Assembly (NCBI GenBank): GCA_023700845.1
Contig: JAMPYD010000032.1
Coordinates: forward strand, 1-11,286
DNA: 11,286 nucleotides
Origin: Elusimicrobiota bacterium
Lineage (GTDB): Bacteria > Elusimicrobiota > Elusimicrobia > UBA1565 > UBA9628
Reading direction: 5' to 3'
The position numbers were made by a program, and so were the translations under genes. This document shows positions 1 to 6,227 of the stretch, piece by piece. The notes under the pieces were generated by a model that searched no databases, was not told the origin of the DNA, and worked only from the letters and a program-made list of their open reading frames with translations. Each line of letters opens with the position of its first letter. Positions within the stretch are counted from its first letter, which is position 1.

Positions 1-1231
1 CGGGCGTCGCGGGGGTCTTGGGCAGGAGCTTGCGCGCGGCCTCGGCGGTGCGGTGCAGGAGGATCGGATCGTAGACGTCGGCGAAATATTTGCCGTCTTT
101 GCCCTCGCCCGACGCGATGCCCCTATCCCGGGCATAGGTCTGCGCCGGCGTTGCTCCGCCGGCGGCGGCGGCCGGCAATTTGGCCAGCGCGTCGTGCTCG
201 GCCTTCGACAGCTGGACCTCCAGGCGGTCGCCGAACAGCCCGACGACGGTCTGGTTGTTCTTTCCGCCCCAGACCTCGGGGGGCAAGGACGCGTCGATCG
301 TCTGCGCCGTCGCCTTCGGGTCGGCGGCGGCGGCATTGTACTTGGCGATCGCGGCCGCGTTCGGCTCGAGGTTCTCGGCGACGAGCTTGCGGTTGGCGTC
401 GATATGGGCCTTGATCGCGGCGGCCGCGGCGCCCTTGGCGGGCATGTTCTTTTTGTACAGGCCGGCCTGCTTCTTGTCGAGCCAGATCAATTCGGTCGCG
501 CTGAGCGCGAGCGGGCCTCCCTGAGCGTCGGGGGACGTCGGGGCGGCGACCACGGACGTCGGCTTCTTCGCGCACGGCGAATTCTTCGACTTGAGCAAGG
601 TCCAGGACTTCGAGGCCTTTTTGGCCGTGGACTGGATGACCTTCCCGTCCTTCGGGTTGCACCAGTAGAGAAGCTCGGCGCCGGTTCCCGGCCGGGTCGG
701 AGAGCCGCCGGGGACGCCCGGGATGACGTTGAGGTGGTCGCCGCCCTCGACGTAGGCGGTGAACTGGGACTGCTCGGCGGGGGTGCCCGCGGTGAGAATG
801 ACGGTGACGGGCGCGTAAGGGGCCCGCTTCTCGTCGATCTTGAGCAGCATGATCCAGTTCTGAAGAGGGGTTCCGGGCTTGCTGACGACGGGGCCCTTGG
901 GAAGCGGGGTCAGCTGCTGCCAGGACTTGCCCCGGAAGAAGAGGCCTCCGACCTTCGGTCCGACCTGGGTGCGCGCCCGGCCGATCACCACGCAGTCGTA
1001 GGCGGGCAGGAACGGAACCGACGAGGCGGGGAGCCTGGGGGCCGTCGGCGTTCCGATGTCGCAATAGACGACGCCGGCCTCGTAGGCGGCGCCGCTCGTC
1101 GGGTTGGCCGGGTTGGCGACGTGGAGAGCTTTGAAGGCGGTCCAGCCTTTGAGCGGGACGGCGTACTCGGCCCGCGCGGTCGCGGCGGCGGCCAGCAGGG
1201 CGGCGAGGAGTGCGGCTCGAGGGGTTTTCAT
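1..1231 (-). CDS. Exported protein of unknown function, four cysteines, C-terminus cut by window edge
   Basis: I do not recognise this protein. The frame is open for 410 codons from an ATG at 1231 to the left edge without a stop, so the C-terminus is missing. Residues 1-21 form a clear Sec signal peptide (MKTPR, an Ala/Leu core, then ATARA before E22), so the product is probably periplasmic or secreted. Residues 22-220 look like a globular domain containing all four cysteines (C57, C80, C191, C220), which could form two disulfides; C191 sits in a YWCNPKDGK stretch. After a Pro/Ser linker near 221-240 follows an Ala/Lys-rich, probably helical region (about 245-355), then a mixed tail with DGKYFADVYDP at 379-389. 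A Shine-Dalgarno GAGG lies 5 bases before the ATG. The gene is downstream of and co-oriented with the rRNA methyltransferase, 107 bp away. Gene reality is supported by codon usage, signal peptide and ribosome site; function is unknown. Confidence 0.82.
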   Translation of the reverse strand, partial: MKTPRAALLAALLAAAATARAEYAVPLKGWTAFKALHVANPANPTSGAAYEAGVVYCDIGTPTAPRLPASSVPFLPAYDCVVIGRARTQVGPKVGGLFFRGKSWQQLTPLPKGPVVSKPGTPLQNWIMLLKIDEKRAPYAPVTVILTAGTPAEQSQFTAYVEGGDHLNVIPGVPGGSPTRPGTGAELLYWCNPKDGKVIQSTAKKASKSWTLLKSKNSPCAKKPTSVVAAPTSPDAQGGPLALSATELIWLDKKQAGLYKKNMPAKGAAAAAIKAHIDANRKLVAENLEPNAAAIAKYNAAAADPKATAQTIDASLPPEVWGGKNNQTVVGLFGDRLEVQLSKAEHDALAKLPAAAAGGATPAQTYARDRGIASGEGKDGKYFADVYDPILLHRTAEAARKLLPKTPATP

Positions 1232-1236
1232 TGGGT

Positions 1237-1247
1237 CCTCTATTTTA
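1237..1247 (-). promoter_or_regulatory. Possible -10 box (TAAAAT) and Shine-Dalgarno (GAGG) of the unknown exported protein
   Basis: Reading the minus strand, TAAAAT (1247-1242) lies in an AT-rich patch of an otherwise GC-rich region, 10 bases before the ATG at 1231, and GAGG (1240-1237) lies 5 bases before the ATG. I see no convincing -35 hexamer at 16-18 bp. If both are used, the transcript leader would be only a few bases long and would not include the whole GAGG, so probably only one of the two signals matters, or the promoter lies further upstream. Confidence 0.35.
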
Positions 1248-1301
1248 AACGCCTATTAGGGAACGCTGAGGCAAATATAAGCCCTAAACCGACAAAACGC
1301 A

Positions 1302-1340
1302 AGGCCTTTTGGCCCCGGCCGCGTCTGGGTCTAAAGGCCT
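1302..1340 (-). terminator. Weak inverted repeat after the methyltransferase gene, possible terminator
   Basis: Arms AGGCCTTT and AAAGGCCT (1302-1309 and 1333-1340) are perfectly complementary over 8 bp with a 23-base GC-rich spacer, and the gene-proximal arm overlaps the methyltransferase stop codon (1341-1339). The transcript downstream has only a broken T tract (GCGTTTTG). This could be a poor intrinsic terminator, or chance, because AGGCCT is itself a palindrome. Confidence 0.25.
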
Positions 1341-2763
1341 ACTTCCGGTCCATCAAGGCGACCAGCTCGACGTGGCTGGTCTGCGGAAAGAGGTCGACGG
1401 GCTGCACCCGGCGCAGGACCCAGCCGGAGTGGGACAGGAAGCCGGCGTCGCGGGAAAAGGTCGCGGGGTCGCAGGAGACGTAGACGAGGCGCTTGAGCTT
1501 CTTGTCGGTCAGGAAGCGGCGCACGGGCTGGGTCAGGCCGACGCGGGGCGGGTCGACGACCGCGCAGGTGTTCTCGGGGATCTCGTTGGCGAGCTTGGGG
1601 AGGACGGCCTCGGCGCGGCCGGCCTTGAAGCGGGCGTTGCGCACGCGGTTGCGCTCGGCGTTGCGGTAGGCGTCGTTGATCGCGTCCTTGTTCTCCTCGA
1701 CGCCGATGATGCGCGGGTACAGGTCGGCCATCCACAGCGTGAGGGTGCCGACGCCGCAGTACAGGTCGAGGCCGAGGGGGAACTTCTTGCCGCCTTCCTT
1801 GACCGCGTCCTTGGCCGCGTTGTAGAGGACCTCGGCGGCGGGGGTGTTGACCTGCAGGAAGGCGCCGGGCGAGGCGGCGAAGTGGAACCGTCCGAGCGTC
1901 TCCTCGAGCTCGCGCTGGCCCCAGAGCCGGCGCCAGACGGGGCCGAGGACGACCGAGGTGCGCTCCGGGTTGACGTTCTGGTGGATGCCCGCGATCTCCG
2001 GGAAATTCGCGCGCAGCTCGGCGGCGAACACCTCCCGGTCGGGGAACTCCTGATGGGTCGTGACGAGCGCGACGAGCGCCTGGCCCTCGGCGTTGGTGCG
2101 GATGTAGAGGTGGCGCAGCCAGCCGCGCCCGGTCTTGCCGTCGTAGAAGGTCCAGCCCCGCTCGATGGCCATGGCCTTGACCTTGAAGGCGATGCGCACC
2201 GACAGGTCCGGCTGGATCGGGCATTCCCGCATGTCCACGATCTCGCGGGAGCCGGCGGAGAAGAAGCCCATGCGCGGGCCGTGCGGGCCGGCCATGAAGG
2301 GAATCTGGACCTTGTTGCGGTAGCCGAAGGGCTTGGGCGCGCGCAGGGTCGGCAGGACGAGCGCGGCGGCGTCGGCGAACTTCCCGATGCGGCTCACGCA
2401 GTCGAGGACGACCTCGCGCTTGTGCTTGAGCTGGCTTTCGTAGGCGAGGTGCTGCCAGTCGCAGCCGCCGCAGAACGGGCCCGGGCGCGAGGGCGCCGCG
2501 TGGTGCGGGCACGGAGGATCGATGCGCTCGGGGCCCGAGGAGAGGACCTTCTTGATTCGCGCGCGGGCGAAGTTCGACTTCGCGTCGAAGACCTCGACCT
2601 CGAGGCGGTCGCCCGGGGCGGCGCCGGGGACGAACACGACGCGGTTGGAGCCCTCGGCCTTGGCCAGGCCGTCGCCGGCGGGGGCCATGCGGTCCACCTT
2701 GACCGTCAGGATTTCGCCGATCGAGGGGGAGGCGGTTCTTTGTTCCACGAGAGATGATACCAA
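1339..2763 (-). CDS. rlmD: 23S rRNA (uracil-C5)-methyltransferase, RlmD/RumA family
   Basis: An S-adenosylmethionine-dependent enzyme that methylates C5 of a uridine, most likely U1939 of 23S rRNA by family analogy. Numbering is from TTG 2763. Residues 12-72 are a TRAM-type RNA-binding domain. C85, C98, C101 (FCGGC) and C181 (ECPI) match the four ligands of the family's [4Fe-4S] cluster. SPGAFLQVN (298-306), DLYCGVGT (333-340, SAM motif I), VDPPR (403-407), SCDP (430-433, nucleophile C431) and FPQTSHVE (459-466, catalytic E466) complete the methyltransferase. The 474-residue length is normal for this family. The start is uncertain: TTG 2763 is the longest form, while GTG 2748 also keeps the TRAM domain intact and has TATCAT five bases before it; neither has a Shine-Dalgarno. 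The site could instead be U747 (RlmC-like) or a tRNA uridine (TrmA-like); the TRAM domain and cluster favour RlmD. It diverges from the metallopeptidase operon. Confidence 0.93.
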   Translation of the reverse strand: MVSSLVEQRTASPSIGEILTVKVDRMAPAGDGLAKAEGSNRVVFVPGAAPGDRLEVEVFDAKSNFARARIKKVLSSGPERIDPPCPHHAAPSRPGPFCGGCDWQHLAYESQLKHKREVVLDCVSRIGKFADAAALVLPTLRAPKPFGYRNKVQIPFMAGPHGPRMGFFSAGSREIVDMRECPIQPDLSVRIAFKVKAMAIERGWTFYDGKTGRGWLRHLYIRTNAEGQALVALVTTHQEFPDREVFAAELRANFPEIAGIHQNVNPERTSVVLGPVWRRLWGQRELEETLGRFHFAASPGAFLQVNTPAAEVLYNAAKDAVKEGGKKFPLGLDLYCGVGTLTLWMADLYPRIIGVEENKDAINDAYRNAERNRVRNARFKAGRAEAVLPKLANEIPENTCAVVDPPRVGLTQPVRRFLTDKKLKRLVYVSCDPATFSRDAGFLSHSGWVLRRVQPVDLFPQTSHVELVALMDRK

Positions 2764-2774
2764 TTTTATAGAAT
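2754..2774. promoter_or_regulatory. AT-rich divergent start region with TAnnnT boxes on both strands
   Basis: In a GC-rich setting this short patch is notably AT-rich. On the plus strand TAGAAT (2769-2774) ends 6 bases before the GTG start of the metallopeptidase at 2781. On the minus strand TATCAT (2759-2754) ends 5 bases before the GTG at 2748, a candidate methyltransferase start. No Shine-Dalgarno precedes either start. No good -35 hexamer is visible at the standard distance on either strand, so the promoter call rests on the -10-like boxes and their spacing. If used, both mRNAs would be leaderless or nearly so, and RNA polymerases would compete for overlapping DNA. Confidence 0.4.
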
Positions 2775-2780
2775 GCCCGG

Positions 2781-3605
2781 GTGAGGCCCATCCTCCTGAT
2801 CTCCGCCGCGCTGGCGTGCGCCGCCTGCATCCCCTATCCCGGGGAGCTGCCGGACGACGGGCGCGGGCGCGCCTACTCCGGGATCATGGAGGGCGTGTAT
2901 CCCGGGCTCGAGCCGGGCGCGCAGGAGAACTCGAGCCTGCACTTCAAGGTGAAGGCGTACGGGCAGGACACCGTGCTGAGCGTCTCGGCCGACGCCGAGG
3001 CGGCCTACACCCGGATCATGACCGACACGGGCCTGAACTCGTTCATGCCGCGCGGCCTCTACCAGATCGTCGTGTACGGCACGCAGGACGAGTACCGCAA
3101 GAAGACCGGCCAGCCCGACTGGTCCGGCGGCGTGGCGGTCGGCAACGCGATCTACACCTACCTCTCGCCGCGCCTCGACGCGGTGCTGTCCCACGAGATC
3201 ACGCACCTCATCTGGTTCGAGTACATGGGCCGCGTCAACCCCGACCACCGCTGGGTCAACGAGGGCCTCGCCGTCCTCCAGGAGAACAAGGCGGTCGGCT
3301 CCCGCGGCCAGGGCGACCTGTTCTCCTCGGTGCGCGGCGCCATGCGCTCGCAGACGATCCCGATGGACCAGATGATCCGCCTGGTGCCGGCGACCGAGCG
3401 CGCCTACGAGGTCAGCCTCTGGTACGCGCAGGCGGAAAGCATGACGCGCTTCATGATCGAGCGCGGCGGGCGCATCGGCTTCTCCCAGTTCCTGGGCGCG
3501 CTGCGCTACGACAAGAACCTGGATCAGGCCGTCGCCGAGGGCTTCCCCGGCTCGTGGCGAACGCTCGAGGAGCTCGAGCGCGACTGGAAGAGGAGCCTGC
3601 AATGA
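2781..3605 (+). CDS. Putative lipoprotein metallopeptidase, gluzincin (peptidase MA-like)
   Basis: A predicted zinc-dependent protease exported across the inner membrane. Residues 1-16 form a short hydrophobic signal with cysteines at 13 and 16 (ALAC, CAAC). This resembles a lipobox but lacks the usual Leu at -3, so lipid anchoring is likely rather than certain. The catalytic motif is HEITH (138-142, in LSHEITHLIWF), and E161 in WVNEGLA, 19 residues on, fits the third zinc ligand of the gluzincin clan. The later segment WYAQAESMTRFMIERGG (214-230) is typical of peptidase MA-like proteins. Length is 274 residues. The start is GTG at 2781; an ATG at 2773 runs straight into a stop. It is first in a four-gene cluster, and its TGA overlaps the copA ATG (ATGA). 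The substrate is unknown; given the neighbour, copper-stress protein quality control is possible but purely inferred. Confidence 0.88.
   Translation: MRPILLISAALACAACIPYPGELPDDGRGRAYSGIMEGVYPGLEPGAQENSSLHFKVKAYGQDTVLSVSADAEAAYTRIMTDTGLNSFMPRGLYQIVVYGTQDEYRKKTGQPDWSGGVAVGNAIYTYLSPRLDAVLSHEITHLIWFEYMGRVNPDHRWVNEGLAVLQENKAVGSRGQGDLFSSVRGAMRSQTIPMDQMIRLVPATERAYEVSLWYAQAESMTRFMIERGGRIGFSQFLGALRYDKNLDQAVAEGFPGSWRTLEELERDWKRSLQ
3591..3595 (+). promoter_or_regulatory. Ribosome binding site deciding the copA start
   Basis: AGGAG lies 6 bases before ATG 3602, inside the end of the metallopeptidase gene. The copA frame stays open far upstream (to about 2522), so this site, the ATGA overlap and the position of the GMHCASC motif together fix the start at 3602. 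Confidence 0.8.
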
Positions 3606-5818
3606 AGACCGCCCCCGCCCCCGGATCGCGCCGAGTCGTCCTGCCCGTGCGCGGCATGCACTGCGCGTCCTGCGTGGCGAAGGTGGAGGGGGCGCTGACG
3701 AAGCTCGAGGGCGTGAAGGCGGTGTCGGTGGACCTCCCGTCGCGCACCGTCGCCGTGGACTTCACGCCGATCCCCGGGAAGCTCGAGGTCCGCAGCCTGC
3801 GCCGCGCGATCGAGAAGGCCGGCTACGACGTGCTCGGCGAAAGCGAGTCGCGCACCCAGGCCGAATCGATGAGCCTTCTGTCCCAGCAGGCCGAGCAGCG
3901 CGCGCTGATGACCCGCCTGCAGGTCGCGCTCGTCTTCTCCGTGCCGCTGATGCTGGCGCACACGCTCAACCTGTCCGCCTACAGCGCGCTGTTCCTCGCC
4001 GTGCCCGTCCAGCTCTGGGGCGGCTGGCACTTCCACCAGGGCTTCTCCCGCGCGCTGCTCCGCCGCCGCGCCGACATGGACACCCTGGTCTCCCTCTCCA
4101 CCTGGGCCGCTTTCCTCTACAGCGCCTACGTCGTGCTGTTCCCGGAGACCCTGCCGCCCGCGGCGCGCGTCACGCAGTGGGACGCGGTCAGCGGCCTGAT
4201 CGTGTTCGTGACCTTCGGCCGCTGGCTCGAGTCGCGCACGCGCGGCAAGACGAACGAGGCCGTGGCCAAGCTCATGCGCCTGGCGCCCAAGACCGCGCGG
4301 GTCCTGCGCGGCGGCGAGGAGGTCGTCGTGCCGCTCGCCGAGGTCGAGGTCGGCGAGATCGTTCGCGTGCGCCCGGGCGAGCAGATCGGCACCGACGGAG
4401 AGGTCGTCACCGGAAGCTCGACGCTCGACGAGTCCATGCTCACCGGCGAGAGCCTCCCGGTCGAGAAGACGGTCGGCTCCCGCGTCTGGGGCGGCACGCT
4501 GAACAAGGGCGGCGCGCTCGAGGTCCGCGTGGCCCGGCCCGGCGACGAGTCCGCGCTCGCGCGCATCGTCGAGGCCGTGCGCGAAAGCCAGGCCACCAAG
4601 CCCAAGATCCAGCGCTACGTGGACAAGATCTCCGCCTGGTTCGTGCCCGCGGTGATCGGCCTCTCCGTCCTGACGGCCGCGGTGTGGCTGCGCTGGGGCC
4701 CGGAGCCGAGCTTCCTGCTCGCGATGACCTGCGCGGTGTCGGTGCTCGTCTCGGCCTGCCCGTGCGCGCTCGGCCTCGCGACGCCGCTCGCGGTCGTCGC
4801 GGGCATCGGCCGCGCGGCGGAGATGGGCGTCTTCCTGAGAAACGCCGAGATCCTGGAGGAGGTCGGCAAGCTCGACGTCGTCCTCTTCGACAAGACCGGC
4901 ACGCTCACCGAGGGCAAGCCGCGCGCCGCCGGCGCGATCACCGTGAAGGGGACCGAGGACGAAATGCTGGCCTGGGCGCTCGCCTGCGAGGAGCGCTCCG
5001 AGCACCCGTTCGCCGCCGCGATCATCGCGCTCGCCAAGGAACGCAGGATCAAGGCCCCGAAGGTGGACGCGTTCGAGGCCCTGCCCGGACGCGGGGTGCT
5101 CGTGCGCTCCGGCGAGCGGACGGTGCGCGCGGGCAGCCTCCCGTGGCTCAAGGAGGAGGGCGTCCAGGTCCCGGCCGACCACGCGATCCGCTTCTCCGAG
5201 TTCGGCTCGCTGCTGGGCGTCGCCGTCGACGGCGCCCTGCTCGGCGCGTTCCAGATGGAGGACGCCCTGCGCCCGTCGGCGCCGGCCGCCGTCGCCGCGC
5301 TCAAGGACATGGGGCTCGAGGTCTATCTCGTCTCGGGCGACCGCAACGCCGCGGCCTACCGCGCCGCGGAGCTGTGCGGCATCGGCACCGTGTTCGCGGA
5401 GATCCGGCCCGAGGAGAAGGCCGGCATCGTCCGCCGCTTCCAGGTGGAGGGCAAGAAGGTCGCGATGGTCGGCGAGGGCTTCAACGACGCGCCCGCGCTG
5501 TCGCACGCCGATGTGGGCGTCGCGCTCGCCACCGGCACGGACGTCGCGATCGAGTCGGCCGACATGACCTTGCTCAACCCGGACCTGATGACGCTCGCGC
5601 GCGCGATCAAGCTCAGCCGCCGGATCCGGCGCGTGATCCGCGAGAACCTGGCGTGGGCCTTCGTCTACAACCTCCTGCTGATCCCCGTCGCCGCCGGCGT
5701 CCTGTACCCGCGCTTCGGCGTCCTGCTGCGCCCCGAGTACGCGGGCGCGGCGATGGCGCTGAGCTCGATTTCCGTCGCGTTGAATTCCCTGAGACTGAGG
5801 AGAAGAGATGTCCAATAA
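3602..5818 (+). CDS. copA: Cu(I)-exporting P1B-type ATPase, CopA family
   Basis: An inner-membrane pump that uses ATP to move Cu(I) (or Ag(I)) out of the cytoplasm. At 738 residues it has the usual length for one N-terminal metal-binding domain. That domain (about 12-78) carries GMHCASC (18-24). Then follow membrane helices from about 105, the actuator TGES (281-284), the transport site CPC (386-388), the phosphorylation site DKTGTLT (430-436, D430), the nucleotide-binding SEHP (466-469), the hinge VGEGFNDAP (623-631), and helix motifs YN (689-690) and MALSS (718-722). CPC with YN and MxxSS is the Cu(I) P1B-1 signature. Oddity: the hinge is usually GDGxNDxP; here the Mg-site Asp is Glu (E625, codon GAG). 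It overlaps the upstream metallopeptidase by 4 bp and queF by 11 bp, so translation is probably coupled. No CueR- or CsoR-like gene or clear copper operator is seen nearby. Confidence 0.95.
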   Translation: MKTAPAPGSRRVVLPVRGMHCASCVAKVEGALTKLEGVKAVSVDLPSRTVAVDFTPIPGKLEVRSLRRAIEKAGYDVLGESESRTQAESMSLLSQQAEQRALMTRLQVALVFSVPLMLAHTLNLSAYSALFLAVPVQLWGGWHFHQGFSRALLRRRADMDTLVSLSTWAAFLYSAYVVLFPETLPPAARVTQWDAVSGLIVFVTFGRWLESRTRGKTNEAVAKLMRLAPKTARVLRGGEEVVVPLAEVEVGEIVRVRPGEQIGTDGEVVTGSSTLDESMLTGESLPVEKTVGSRVWGGTLNKGGALEVRVARPGDESALARIVEAVRESQATKPKIQRYVDKISAWFVPAVIGLSVLTAAVWLRWGPEPSFLLAMTCAVSVLVSACPCALGLATPLAVVAGIGRAAEMGVFLRNAEILEEVGKLDVVLFDKTGTLTEGKPRAAGAITVKGTEDEMLAWALACEERSEHPFAAAIIALAKERRIKAPKVDAFEALPGRGVLVRSGERTVRAGSLPWLKEEGVQVPADHAIRFSEFGSLLGVAVDGALLGAFQMEDALRPSAPAAVAALKDMGLEVYLVSGDRNAAAYRAAELCGIGTVFAEIRPEEKAGIVRRFQVEGKKVAMVGEGFNDAPALSHADVGVALATGTDVAIESADMTLLNPDLMTLARAIKLSRRIRRVIRENLAWAFVYNLLLIPVAAGVLYPRFGVLLRPEYAGAAMALSSISVALNSLRLRRRDVQ
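5797..5802 (+). promoter_or_regulatory. Ribosome binding site of queF
   Basis: GAGGAG lies 5 bases before ATG 5808, within the last codons of copA. It is the strongest Shine-Dalgarno in the window and supports the 11-bp overlap of queF with copA. Confidence 0.8.
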
Positions 5819-6227
5819 GAAGCCCCTGATCTACGGCTACAACCCCGATCTGTCCCTGTCCGGCGCCGACGCGCCGCTGCCGCCGATCGAGACCTGGCCC
5901 AACCAGTACAAGGGCTACGAGATCAAGATCGAGGTGCCCGAGTTCACCTCCGTATGCCCGAAGACCAAGCTCCCGGACTTCGGCGCGATCACGGTGCGCT
6001 ACCTGCCGAACAAGGAGTGCCTCGAGCTGAAGAGCTTCAAGTACTACATGCTCGGCTACCGCAACATGGGCATCTTCTACGAGAACGCCGTCAACCGCGT
6101 TTGCGACGACATCGCGAAGGCGACGAAGCCCGTCTGGCTCGAGGTCGTCGGCAAGTTCACCCCGCGCGGCGGCATGCAGTCCACGATCACCGCCCGATGG
6201 CCGCGCAAGGCGTTCGGCCCGCGTTGA
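5808..6227 (+). CDS. queF: NADPH-dependent 7-cyano-7-deazaguanine (preQ0) reductase, QueF
   Basis: A cytosolic enzyme reducing the nitrile of preQ0 to the aminomethyl group of preQ1, the base later inserted into tRNA on the way to queuosine. At 139 residues it is the short, single-domain (unimodular) form. FTSVCPKTKLPDFG (46-59) holds the thioimide-forming nucleophile C50 and the proton-donor D57. ELKSFKYY (73-80) matches the family NADPH-binding QueF motif at every position. GKFTPRGG (115-122) is also conserved. Oddity: where Bacillus subtilis QueF has FHE (His96-Glu97), this protein has FYE (Y91-E92), so the substrate-site Glu is kept and the His is Tyr. It starts inside the end of copA behind a strong ribosome site and its tail is overlapped by the glycosyltransferase gene. 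No other queuosine genes are in the window, so it is likely carried in this cluster by position rather than pathway. Confidence 0.95.
   Translation: MSNKKPLIYGYNPDLSLSGADAPLPPIETWPNQYKGYEIKIEVPEFTSVCPKTKLPDFGAITVRYLPNKECLELKSFKYYMLGYRNMGIFYENAVNRVCDDIAKATKPVWLEVVGKFTPRGGMQSTITARWPRKAFGPR

Noticed and set aside
122..138. Imperfect palindrome with CCTAT and ATAGG ends, similar to the 9122-9137 site
   Set aside because: It lies deep inside a coding region, the inner bases do not pair symmetrically, and no start site is near. Chance is the simpler explanation.
53..1483. Long plus-strand open frame (476 codons) opposite the exported protein
   Set aside because: It lies antisense to a frame with signal peptide, ribosome site and natural composition; its translation is Arg/Gly-rich with no domain, as expected for a high-GC shadow frame.
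2522..3601. Upstream extension of the copA frame giving a protein of about 1,100 residues
   Set aside because: The extra part overlaps the metallopeptidase in another frame and has shadow-like Arg/Ala composition; AGGAG plus the ATGA overlap place the real start at 3602.
3524..5815. Long minus-strand open frame (763 codons) across copA
   Set aside because: The opposite strand encodes every CopA motif. The antisense product is Arg/Asp/His-rich without recognisable motifs, a typical GC-driven artefact.
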